From Amycolatopsis sp. NBC_01480 (GTDB taxonomy: Bacteria > Actinomycetota > Actinomycetes > Mycobacteriales > Pseudonocardiaceae), in NCBI RefSeq assembly GCF_036227205.1, contig NZ_CP109442.1:3534001-3598000 (forward strand): a DNA stretch of 64,000 nucleotides. Reading direction: 5' to 3'. The notes below the pieces were generated by a model. It saw only the letters and a program-made list of their open reading frames with translations. It was not told the origin of the DNA and did not search any database. Of this stretch, positions 1 to 7,274 are shown in pieces. Made by a program: the position numbers and the translations under genes. The first letter of the stretch is position 1. Every line of letters starts with the position of its first letter.

Positions 1-351
1 CGGCAGGCGCGGATGTCGGACCTGGCCGACCAGCTCGGGTCGACCAAGAGCCGGCTCTCGCACCAGATCAGCAAACTGGAGGCCGCCGGCCTGGTCCGCC
101 GCACCCCGGACCCGGACGACAAGCGCGGGGTCCTGACCCAGCTCACGGACGCCGGCCAGACCCTCCTCGACGCGGCGGCCCCGACCCACGTCCGCGGCGC
201 CCGGGAACACCTCATCGACCTGCTGACCCCTGAGGAGCAATCCGTGGTCGGCACGGTCTTCACCCGAGTCCTCGAACACCTGCACGACCCGGACAACGGC
301 CGCGCTTCCCTTCCCGGCTCGCCTGGTGCCACCACGGGTCCGGATTGGTGA
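1..351 (+). CDS. MarR-family transcriptional regulator, 5' end outside window
   Basis: The reading frame is open from the first base, so the gene begins upstream; the ATG at 13 is probably internal. What remains is the recognition part of a MarR winged helix: a helix-turn-helix reading SDLADQLGSTKSRLSHQISK, followed by the wing motif RTPDPDDKRG with its conserved D and R residues, then the C-terminal dimerisation helices. MarR proteins are dimeric repressors of nearby efflux or stress genes; the target here would be outside the window. The family call is secure; the effector is unknown. Confidence 0.85.
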   Translation, partial: RQARMSDLADQLGSTKSRLSHQISKLEAAGLVRRTPDPDDKRGVLTQLTDAGQTLLDAAAPTHVRGAREHLIDLLTPEEQSVVGTVFTRVLEHLHDPDNGRASLPGSPGATTGPDW

Positions 352-443
352 GCTGAGGGACGGGCCCGGCGCCTGCGCTCCGCGGCGCCCGCTCCAGGTG
401 GACGCGACAGTGACCGGCTACTTTGCGCCGGCCACCGAAGTTT

Positions 444-534
444 GGCGGTAGCGGCGGGATTCGAACCCGCGGAGGGCAGAACCCTCGCATGTTTTCAAGA
501 CATGATCCTTCGGCCGCTCGGACACGCTACCGCC
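444..534 (-). tRNA. tRNA-Ser(UGA)
   Basis: On the minus strand the 91-nt sequence has a 7-bp acceptor stem (GGCGGTA with TACCGCC), an anticodon stem-loop CATGT-CTTGAAA-ACATG with anticodon TGA, a long variable arm as expected for a class II tRNA, and a T-loop GGTTCGAATCC. It decodes UCA serine codons. No CCA is encoded at the 3' end in the part shown. Confidence 0.95.
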
Positions 535-722
535 TGCCAGGGTAGCCGATCCCCACTCACCGTCAGGCACGCGGCAAGCGCAGTCAGAGGCTCGAGCGCG
601 GCAGTAGGTGTTCTTTCCGTCCACGAGGCGCCGGACCGCCGGCCTGGTCCACGAAGTGGCTGATCAGGTGGGCGAGCGCGTCCTGCTGTTGATGAGGTCG
701 TCGAGCTTCACGGGGTATCGAC

Positions 723-761
723 GGATGCTGCGCGCCAACCCTGGGTTGACGCGCAGCATCC
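723..761. terminator. Perfect hairpin downstream of the Gln-rich protein gene
   Basis: Arms GGATGCTGCGCG and CGCGCAGCATCC match perfectly over 12 bp around a 15-nt loop. It lies about 12 bp past the stop of the minus-strand gene that ends at 774 and is its likely factor-independent terminator, without a clear T-run as is common in high-GC actinomycetes. I see nothing else in the 535-722 spacer. Confidence 0.6.
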
Positions 762-773
762 GGTCGGTTCGGC

Positions 774-2189
774 TTATTCCTCTCCGCCGGTGATCAGGCC
801 CATGAGCTCCTGGGGAGACACGTTCCTGGCCGAGGGAACCCCGTCCTCGATCATCGGTTCGGTGTCCTTCACCGGGGGCGCCGGAGCTTCCTCCTCCGGT
901 GCCTTTGCCCCGGACCGCTCGCCTTCTTCGGACGCGCCTCGCCCGCGTTCCTCGGCTGGTGCCGGGGTTTCCTCCTCGGTCGCTTTCCCGGCGCCGGTTG
1001 CCGCCCGGGCACCCGGCCGGGCGAGGGCCGCGGCCTCCGCTTGCTGCTCCGCCTGCAGCCGGGCCGCCGATTCGGCCGCGGTCCGCTGCGCGGCGGCCGC
1101 GTTGTCCGCCTGGGTTTGGGCCTGCTGCGCGAGGGCCTGCTGCCGGCTCTCACTGGCGACTTCCTGCGCCTGCCGGGTCCGCTCCAGCTGCTGCGCCTGG
1201 GTGTTCTGCCGCTGCATCTCGGCGACGTTCGCCTGCTGCCGCTGCGTGCTCTCGGCCTGCGCGGTCTTCAGGCTGGCGGCCTGGGCGTTCAGATTCGCGT
1301 TTTCCTGCGCCGCCGCGGCCGCGTTCGCCTGCGCCGCGGCCTCTTCCTCAGCTGCCGACGGTTTGGCCTGCGGCTGCTGCGAAGGCTGCTGCTGCCCGGC
1401 CGATTCCGGCGCACGACCGTAGTTCTGCTGCCGCTGCTGCTGTTCCCGCAGCTGCTGCTGCTGTCGCAACTGGTCGACGCTGAGGCCCATCTGCCGGTCC
1501 GACAAGCCCAGCGACTTCGTGAGTTTGTCGGTGGCCACCCGGTTCGCCTTGGCGACGTCCGACGCCGACGGCTCCGGGGGCCGGCCGACCATCCGCAAGT
1601 AGCCGGCCTTGCCGAGTTCCGCGGCGCGCTGGGCCAGCAGACTGGCGCCGATCGCACCGATGACCGCCTTCGAGCTCACCTGACCGGGCACCTGCGGGTT
1701 CGGCGCCTCGGCCGGGACATTGGTGAACGCGCCGGGCTTGACGTCGTTCCCGACTGTCCCCAACGCGTTCGCAATGCCCTCGCCCCGGTTGGCGGCGACC
1801 TGGCGAAGCGTTTCACCGGCCCCGCCGGGCATGTTCGACTTCCCGTCGAATTCATCGGTGTTCTTGGTGTCCTGCGGACCCGAGAGCGGCCGGCCGGCAC
1901 CGCGGCCCCGATCATCGGACGGCAACGTCCAGCGGATTCGCTGCCGGGCCGGCCCGCCGTGCGGCCGAGGCGCGCGGCCGTGCGAGGAGTGCGCGCTGTT
2001 GCCCGGATCGCCGCTGTTGTCGTTCGTGGCCGCGGTGGCGGTCTGCGCGGTGAAGCCGGCAGTGGTGACCGCGAAGACCGTGGCGACCGCCAGTGGCAGC
2101 GCGACCTGCCGCTGGCGGCGGGCCGGGTTCTGCAGGGCCGGGGGTGGGGTCATCTCCCTGTCCAACCCCTCTGGGCGAGTGCTGGTCAT
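774..2189 (-). CDS. Secreted or surface Gln/Ala-rich coiled-coil protein, unknown function
   Basis: The start at 2189 is preferred over the longer frame because GGAAGGAC precedes it. The 471-residue product has an N-terminal basic stretch followed by a hydrophobic segment (LPLAVATVFAVTTAGFTA) ending in an Ala-rich region, consistent with a signal peptide. The middle is Pro/Gly/Asn rich. From about residue 240 it becomes a long heptad-like region dominated by Gln, Arg, Glu and Ala (RQQQQLREQQQ-type), which should form an extended coiled coil. The tail is Glu/Ala/Pro rich. I recognise no enzymatic domain. It could be a cell-envelope spacer or matrix protein. Confidence 0.7.
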   Translation of the reverse strand: MTSTRPEGLDREMTPPPALQNPARRQRQVALPLAVATVFAVTTAGFTAQTATAATNDNSGDPGNSAHSSHGRAPRPHGGPARQRIRWTLPSDDRGRGAGRPLSGPQDTKNTDEFDGKSNMPGGAGETLRQVAANRGEGIANALGTVGNDVKPGAFTNVPAEAPNPQVPGQVSSKAVIGAIGASLLAQRAAELGKAGYLRMVGRPPEPSASDVAKANRVATDKLTKSLGLSDRQMGLSVDQLRQQQQLREQQQRQQNYGRAPESAGQQQPSQQPQAKPSAAEEEAAAQANAAAAAQENANLNAQAASLKTAQAESTQRQQANVAEMQRQNTQAQQLERTRQAQEVASESRQQALAQQAQTQADNAAAAQRTAAESAARLQAEQQAEAAALARPGARAATGAGKATEEETPAPAEERGRGASEEGERSGAKAPEEEAPAPPVKDTEPMIEDGVPSARNVSPQELMGLITGGEE

Positions 2190-2336
2190 GGGTATTTGTC
2201 CTTCCGCATCCGGTTTGACGTCCGAAAACGCCAGTACGCAAGGCATTCAAGCGCGCTGCCTCGGGACCGGTCCCCGAATCCGTTACGGCTCAAGCGAACG
2301 GCAGTCCGCTGTGGATACCCCCGGCGGCACCGGTGC

Positions 2337-2618
2337 TCAGGGCTTTTTGAGTTCCTTCAGCGCCATCCGCGCGCGGACCTCGGGACGGCGCAGCGGCGGG
2401 ACGGTCGGCGGCGGCTGGCGGCGCTCGGGCAGCTCGGCCAGTAGCCGGGTGGTGATGGCCGCGATCTCGGCGACCGCTGACTCGAACGGGGCGCGCGTGG
2501 CGTCCGAAACCGACTGCACGCCGGTCACTTTGCGGACGTACTGGCGCGCGGCCGCTTCGATCTCCTCCGTGGTCGCAGCGGGATCGAGTCCGCGCAACGT
2601 GGTGATGTTTCGGCACAT
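2337..2618 (-). CDS. DUF2277 family protein
   Basis: The 93-residue protein starts MCRNITTLRGLDPAAT, the hallmark N-terminus of DUF2277, and continues with a helical region (EEIEAAARQYVRKVTGV) and a Pro/Arg-rich tail. The start at 2618 is chosen because it gives exactly the conserved N-terminus; the frame stays open far upstream only as a shadow of the gene on the other strand. The family is small, conserved in actinobacteria and of unknown function, sometimes compared with a DNA-binding fold. It is divergent from the dehydrogenase gene at 2700. Confidence 0.88.
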   Translation of the reverse strand: MCRNITTLRGLDPAATTEEIEAAARQYVRKVTGVQSVSDATRAPFESAVAEIAAITTRLLAELPERRQPPPTVPPLRRPEVRARMALKELKKP

Positions 2619-2699
2619 GCGCCTCAGGGTACGACTCTCCGGACGGCTCAAGGGCTCATCACACAGACGGGCCAACCTCGTTGACGCCGCGAGCGCGCC

Positions 2700-3662
2700 T
2701 TGGGCAGTCTCGATGAAGTGCCCCTCAGACCACGTTCGTTGCGTCAAGCCCGCCCCGCCGCCGCAGAAACCCCTGAAGACACCCCGATTCCCGAGCAGGT
2801 CTGGCAGCGCGTTCCGGCCGACGAACTGGTCACGCTCGTCTCCCTTGTGCTGACGGCGCACGACTTTCCCGAGTACCGCGCCCGCATGGCCGCCGAGGCG
2901 CTGTGCCACGGGGACCTCACCGGCTCGTCGGACTCCGGCGTCGCCGAGCTCACCAGCGTCCACCTGCCCGCGGTGAAAAGCGGTTACGTGCGTCCGCGCG
3001 CCGAGCCGCTGATGATCGCCGACCGCGGGGCCGCCGCGTTGCTCGACTACCGCCGCGCGCCCGGGCTGTGGGCCGTGGGCGACGCGATGGATCGCGCCAT
3101 CGTGCGGGCCGGGCGGTTCGGCGTCGGGCTGGTTTCGCTGCGCGGGGTCGGGCCGTTCGGCCGCGTCGGGCACCACGCCGCGCGGGCGCTGCCGCACGGG
3201 ATGATCGGCCTGGTCCTGGCCGCGGGCGGGGTGGAAGAGCATCCCGCGCACCCGCTCGGCATGGCCGCGCCGGCCGGCGCGTACCCGGAGTTCGTGCTCG
3301 ACGTCGACATCGCCGACGCCGCCCGCAACCCCGCGTTCGCCGGTTTCGCCCTGCTCGTGGACGTGCTGGCCGGCGTGCTCTCCGGCGTCGCCGACCACGA
3401 CCACGACACGGGCCTGCTGGTGCTGGCGATCGCGCCGACCACCCTGCGCAGCGCCGACGGCTTCTACCGCACGGCCAGTGCCCTGTTCGGCAGCATGCTC
3501 GGCTGGGAGGGCGGCGCGCCGATCCGCTACCCGGGCTGGCGCGAGGCGCAGTACCTCGAACAGTGCCGCGCCCTGGGCGTCCCGCTCAGCGCCCCGGTGC
3601 GCCGTGAACTGGACGCACTGGCCGCCGGGCTGGGGCTGCCACCCCTGACCAGCGTGGAGTGA
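2700..3662 (+). CDS. Ldh2-type malate/L-lactate dehydrogenase family oxidoreductase
   Basis: The ~320-residue protein has the NAD(P)-dependent Ldh2/MDH fold signatures: an early helical segment around VLTAHDFPEYRARMAAEALCH, a VHLPAV segment, a glycine-rich central region (VGPFGRVGHHAARAL) and the late GLLVLAIAP strand. This family includes ureidoglycolate, 2,3-diketogulonate and delta1-piperideine-2-carboxylate reductases, so the substrate cannot be set from sequence. The only reachable start giving this frame is TTG at 2700; no strong ribosome-binding site is visible and the true start may be slightly downstream. Confidence 0.8.
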   Translation: MGSLDEVPLRPRSLRQARPAAAETPEDTPIPEQVWQRVPADELVTLVSLVLTAHDFPEYRARMAAEALCHGDLTGSSDSGVAELTSVHLPAVKSGYVRPRAEPLMIADRGAAALLDYRRAPGLWAVGDAMDRAIVRAGRFGVGLVSLRGVGPFGRVGHHAARALPHGMIGLVLAAGGVEEHPAHPLGMAAPAGAYPEFVLDVDIADAARNPAFAGFALLVDVLAGVLSGVADHDHDTGLLVLAIAPTTLRSADGFYRTASALFGSMLGWEGGAPIRYPGWREAQYLEQCRALGVPLSAPVRRELDALAAGLGLPPLTSVE

Positions 3663-3682
3663 CGCGCTCGCTGTCACCGATC

Positions 3683-3765
3683 CGCCCCAATGTGGCGTTC
3701 GGTGCGCTCAACGCACCCAATGTGGCGTTGGGTGCGTTCAACGCAACCAACGCCACATTGGGGCG
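3683..3765. repeat. Intergenic palindromic repeat, CCAATGTGGCGTT family
   Basis: The outer arms CGCCCCAATGTGGCGTT and AACGCCACATTGGGGCG are exact reverse complements; inside are two further copies of the AATGTGGCGTT unit joined by GGTGCGYTCAACGCA linkers. It sits between two convergent genes (dehydrogenase and S4 protein) and could act as a bidirectional terminator. A second, near-identical element lies at 14173-14259, so this is a repeat family in the genome. Confidence 0.75.
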
Positions 3766-3832
3766 CAAACAGCGCGGCTGCGGAGAGGCCGCGGCGGCGC
3801 CGTCAGGCGGGCTCGGGCGGGCTCAGGCGGGC

Positions 3833-4078
3833 TCAGCTCACCAGCGTGACCCGACCGCGCTCACGTCCCACCGCCACCACGTCACCGTCGGAGAGCTGAC
3901 GGCCGCGGCGGGTCTCCAGTTCGCCGTTGACCGTGACCTCTTCGGCGTCGAGCAGGTCTTTGGCGTGGGAGCCGTCCTCGGCGAGGCCGGCCAGCTTCAG
4001 GAACTGGCCGAGCCGGATCGGCTCACCGGTGATGGGCACGTCGCGCACGGGCTCGCTCATCCGCCGATCATCCGCCAT
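3833..4078 (-). CDS. S4-domain RNA-binding protein (YbcJ/YaaA type)
   Basis: The 81-residue product is almost entirely one S4 domain: an IRLGQFLKLAGLAEDG helix pair, the AKDLLDAEEVTVNGE segment and the GRQLSDGDVV strand typical of ribosome- or tRNA-associated S4 proteins. Small stand-alone S4 proteins bind structured RNA; the specific partner is unknown. An in-frame ATG at 4060 would give a shorter product starting MSEPV and is equally possible. It is co-oriented with the protease gene ending at 4085, separated by only a few bases. Confidence 0.85.
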   Translation of the reverse strand: MADDRRMSEPVRDVPITGEPIRLGQFLKLAGLAEDGSHAKDLLDAEEVTVNGELETRRGRQLSDGDVVAVGRERGRVTLVS

Positions 4079-4084
4079 CGGCGG

Positions 4085-4855
4085 TCAAGGTCGCGAGGTG
4101 GCTTGCCGGTAGAGCGCGGCGATGTCGTCGCCGAAGTAGCTGGAGTAAGAGACGTCGTCGGTGTCACCGCCGGACTCGTAGCCGCCGACCACGCCGATCA
4201 CCGTGCCGAGCTTCGTGGCCGGGTCCGCGTCCGTGACCCACGGGCCGCCGCTGGTCCCGGTGGCGAAGCCGGGGCAGTCCACCCGCAGCTGGCGCTCGTC
4301 CTGCTGTTTCGAAGTCGTGCTGCAGACGGCCGGTGCCTCGTCGGACTCCGGGTAGCCGGTCACGTTCACGGGCCGCGCGAACGGCTGGCCCGTGCCGAGC
4401 CGGTTCGAGCCCGTGATCGCCTCGAGCGGGCGGGTCGCGCCGGTCTGGTGGGCGGTGGCGAAGCCGAAGTCGAGGTCGGGGTCGGAGGAGTCGGTCCAGC
4501 CCGGCGCCACCAGCTCGTCGCCGACGTCCCAGAAGCCGAGCGGCGCGACGCCGTCGTGGTAGCCGGGCGCGAAGGTCAGGCCGGTGAGGTAGTCGCCGCC
4601 CTCGCCGTCGTGGATGCAGTGCGCGGCCGTCAGCAGCTCGTCGCCGTGGTCGCTGTGCACGACGCTGGCAGTGCAGTAGTGCGTGCCGTCGAGGAACAGC
4701 GCGCCGACGGCGGCCGCCGGCTGCTCTGGCGGCAAGGCCTTGGCCGGCGACGAATCCGCAGGTGAGAGCCCATGACCGGCGCCGGCCACGACCGTCCCGG
4801 TCACGCTCAGCAACACCACGGTGCCGACCGTGACCACCACCCGTGCCCGTCGCAT
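4085..4855 (-). CDS. Secreted trypsin-like serine protease
   Basis: The 256-residue product starts at 4855 after the ribosome-binding site GGGAGGGCGG. A positively charged N-terminus (MRRARVVV) and hydrophobic stretch form a signal peptide. The chymotrypsin-fold catalytic triad is visible: LLTAAHCIH (His), DPDLDFGFA (Asp) and TGTSGGPW (Ser). Four cysteines could form disulfides. It is a Streptomyces-type secreted S1 peptidase without an obvious large pro-domain. Its substrate is unknown. It is divergent from the SDR gene at 4923. Confidence 0.88.
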   Translation of the reverse strand: MRRARVVVTVGTVVLLSVTGTVVAGAGHGLSPADSSPAKALPPEQPAAAVGALFLDGTHYCTASVVHSDHGDELLTAAHCIHDGEGGDYLTGLTFAPGYHDGVAPLGFWDVGDELVAPGWTDSSDPDLDFGFATAHQTGATRPLEAITGSNRLGTGQPFARPVNVTGYPESDEAPAVCSTTSKQQDERQLRVDCPGFATGTSGGPWVTDADPATKLGTVIGVVGGYESGGDTDDVSYSSYFGDDIAALYRQATSRP

Positions 4856-4922
4856 TTCCGCCCTCCCAGATGATCGTGACGTCACTAGTATCCAAAGTCT
4901 TGGACCGACGTGGGGAGCGGCG

Positions 4923-5753
4923 ATGAAGAATTTCGCGCAGAAGGTCGCGGTGATCACCGGAGCGGGCTCGGGCATCGGCCGCGCGCTGGCCCTCGAGCTG
5001 GCCCTCCGGGGCACCCGGCTCGCACTGTCCGATGTGGACTCGACAGCGCTCGACGAGACCGTGGGCCTGGCCGGCGAGCGTGGTGCGGAGGCCCGCGGGT
5101 ACGCCCTCGACGTCGCGGACCGCGAGGCCGTGCTCGCGCACGCCGAGGCGGTCGTCGCCGATTTCGGCCAGGTGAACCTCGTGGTGAACAACGCCGGGGT
5201 CGCGCTGGGCGCCACCGTCGAGGAGATGAGCTTCAAGGACTTCGACTGGCTGATGGGCATCAATCTGGGCGGTGTGGTGAACGGCACAAAGGCGTTCCTG
5301 CCGCATCTCATCGCTTCCGGCGACGGGCACCTGGTGAATGTCTCGAGCGTGTTCGGATTCATCGGAGTGCCGACGCAGAGCGCTTACAACGCGGCGAAGT
5401 TCGCCGTTCGCGGATTCACCGAGGCGTTGCGCGAAGAAATGCTGGCGGCCCGGCATCCGGTGGGCGTCAGCTGTGTGCACCCGGGCGGGATCAAGACCAA
5501 CATCGTGCGGCACTCGCGTGGCGGCGACGAGGACAAGGCGGCCGCGGCGGCCGGTTTCGAGAAAATAGCCATGACCACACCGGAGAAGGCCGCGCGGACG
5601 ATCCTGCGCGGCGTCGAACGGCGCGCCGCCCGGATTCTCATCGGCCCGGACGCATACGTGCTGGACGCGATCCCGCGGGTGCTCGGCTCGGCCTACCAGC
5701 GTCCGCTCGCGTCGTTGACGCGGCTGGGCCTCAAGCGCTCCGGGATGAACTGA
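4923..5753 (+). CDS. Short-chain dehydrogenase/reductase
   Basis: The 276-residue classical SDR has TGAGSGIG (Rossmann cofactor loop), NNAG, and the catalytic Ser-Tyr-Lys in VSSVFGF and YNAAK. The D in ALSDVD after beta-strand 2 favours NAD(H). The ATG at 4923 follows GGGGAGCGG. The C-terminus (VLGSAYQRPLASLTRLGLKRSGM) resembles membrane-associated SDRs that act on hydrophobic alcohols or ketones. It stands alone between a divergent protease gene and a downstream gene 160 bp away. Confidence 0.9.
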   Translation: MKNFAQKVAVITGAGSGIGRALALELALRGTRLALSDVDSTALDETVGLAGERGAEARGYALDVADREAVLAHAEAVVADFGQVNLVVNNAGVALGATVEEMSFKDFDWLMGINLGGVVNGTKAFLPHLIASGDGHLVNVSSVFGFIGVPTQSAYNAAKFAVRGFTEALREEMLAARHPVGVSCVHPGGIKTNIVRHSRGGDEDKAAAAAGFEKIAMTTPEKAARTILRGVERRAARILIGPDAYVLDAIPRVLGSAYQRPLASLTRLGLKRSGMN

Positions 5754-5912
5754 ATCGGCGGATTTCCGGGCCGACGTGCGGAAGCGGAGAACCCGGCCGG
5801 AGGCACTGGGGAAAACCCCTTCACCCAATGGAGTTGAGTTTCTGACAACTCGCCGGAAAATGCACCAGAATCCTCACGTTGATCGCGTGCCCGTCCCCCC
5901 GGAGGTTCCCCG

Positions 5913-6614
5913 ATGCTCCGCACCGCTGACCGCCGTGCGACCCCGATCGCCGACCGCGCCGCCGCGGACCTGCTCGACCGGACCGGCATCATCGCGGCCA
6001 GCCTGCCCCGCGGGCGGCGCAGCCCCGAGGACACCGACATCGAGGACACCCAGCCGATCCCGGTGGTGCCCGGCGGCGTCACGCGGCCCGGCCCCGGCGC
6101 GGCGGCCGCGGGTGCCGCCGGCGCGGCGCTGGCCGGCGCGGCCCTGATCGGCTCGCGCCCGCGCGCCGTGGTCGTCCGCCGCCGCAAGCGCGCGTGGGTC
6201 GGCGGCGGCGCGGCGCTGGCACTGGTCGCCCTCGGCTGGCTCGGCGGCGGCCTCTTCGGCGGCAGCGTGCTGAGCGGCTCGACCGACGACGCCGTCGCGC
6301 AGTCCGACCAGCGCACCTCGGTGGCCCAGCCACAGCCCGCGCCTCAGCCGGCGCCGGTGGTCCCGCCGGCTCCCGCCCCGGCGGCCGCGCCGGTGACCGT
6401 GTACGTCCCGGTGCCGTCGCCGTCGAAGCCGGTCAAGCACAGCCCGGTCAAGCCGCCGGCCTCGCGCGCTTCGTCCGTGCCCGACGGCCAGGACACCGCG
6501 CGCGTCGACACCAAGCCCGCCCCGACGTCGACCAGCCAGGCTCCGGCGAACTCGTTCCAGGAGTACGTGGACCAGTGGGCCGAGCTGGCCAACCGGATGT
6601 CCGGCGGCCGTTGA
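5913..6614 (+). CDS. Single-pass membrane protein with Pro-rich extracellular region, unknown function
   Basis: A 233-residue protein preceded by CGGAGG. Residues 1-75 are Ala/Gly rich with acidic DTDIEDTQPIPVV, followed by the basic stop-transfer stretch RRRKRAW and a transmembrane helix near residues 95-115 (GGGAALALVALGWLGGGLFGG). The exterior part is Pro/Ala/Val rich, as in cell-wall-spanning linkers, and ends in a short amphipathic helix (FQEYVDQWAELANRM). I recognise no domain. Its stop lies 4 bp from the stop of the convergent response-regulator gene. Confidence 0.75.
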   Translation: MLRTADRRATPIADRAAADLLDRTGIIAASLPRGRRSPEDTDIEDTQPIPVVPGGVTRPGPGAAAAGAAGAALAGAALIGSRPRAVVVRRRKRAWVGGGAALALVALGWLGGGLFGGSVLSGSTDDAVAQSDQRTSVAQPQPAPQPAPVVPPAPAPAAAPVTVYVPVPSPSKPVKHSPVKPPASRASSVPDGQDTARVDTKPAPTSTSQAPANSFQEYVDQWAELANRMSGGR

Positions 6615-6617
6615 GCC

Positions 6618-7274
6618 TCAACCGGCCCAGAGGTACTCGTGCTCCGGGCGTCCGGTGGCGCCGTAGCGCAGCCGCATTTCGACGGCGCCTGATTCGGCCA
6701 GCGCGGTGAGGTAACGCTGGGCGGTAGCCCGCGCCATGCCCAGCTCTCCGGCGATCTCCGCGGCCGAGAGCGGGACCGGGGAGTTGCGCAGCTGCTCCGA
6801 AACCAGCCGCGACGTCGCGCTGGACTGGCCTTTCGGGGCCGCGGCCCGGTCCTGGTCGTGCAACGCCCGGTAGGCGCGGTCGACGTCGTCCTGCGTCAGC
6901 GCGCGGTCGTTGGCCAGCTGGCCCCGGTACCGGGCGTACGAGGTGAGCCGTTCGGCCAGCTGCCGGGTGGTGAAGGGTTTGATCAGGTAGTTCAGCGCGC
7001 CCGCGCGGATCGCCGCGCCGATCGAGCGCGGGTCCGTGGCTGCGGACAGGACGATGGTGTCGGTCTGCAGGTCCGGCAGCACGGACAGGCCGGGCTCGTC
7101 CGGCAGGTAGACGTCCAGCAGCACCAGGTCCGGCGACAGCTCGCGGACGCGGGCGCGCGCCTCGGCCGCGGTGTGGGCGATGCCCGCGACCGCGAAGCCC
7201 GGCACCTCCGTCACGAAGGCCGCGTGCACGCCGGCCACGCGGAAGTCGTCGTCCACGATCAGGGTGCGGATCAT
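6618..7274 (-). CDS. Response regulator, CitB/DcuR (DpiA) type
   Basis: The 218-residue protein has a receiver domain with the acidic pocket IVDDD, phosphoacceptor Asp in LVLLDVYLP and conserved Lys in LIKPF, followed by a helix-turn-helix (LSAAEIAGELGMARATAQRY) of the winged type found in citrate/C4-dicarboxylate regulators. Its ATG overlaps the stop of the histidine kinase gene (ATGA), so the two are translationally coupled. It probably controls the divergent ABC importer at 9144-11881. Confidence 0.92.
   Translation of the reverse strand: MIRTLIVDDDFRVAGVHAAFVTEVPGFAVAGIAHTAAEARARVRELSPDLVLLDVYLPDEPGLSVLPDLQTDTIVLSAATDPRSIGAAIRAGALNYLIKPFTTRQLAERLTSYARYRGQLANDRALTQDDVDRAYRALHDQDRAAAPKGQSSATSRLVSEQLRNSPVPLSAAEIAGELGMARATAQRYLTALAESGAVEMRLRYGATGRPEHEYLWAG

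Noticed and set aside
1041..2853. Large open frames opposite the Gln-rich protein, DUF2277 and neighbours
   Set aside because: They are antisense shadows of high-GC genes; the minus-strand genes have start signals and known families.
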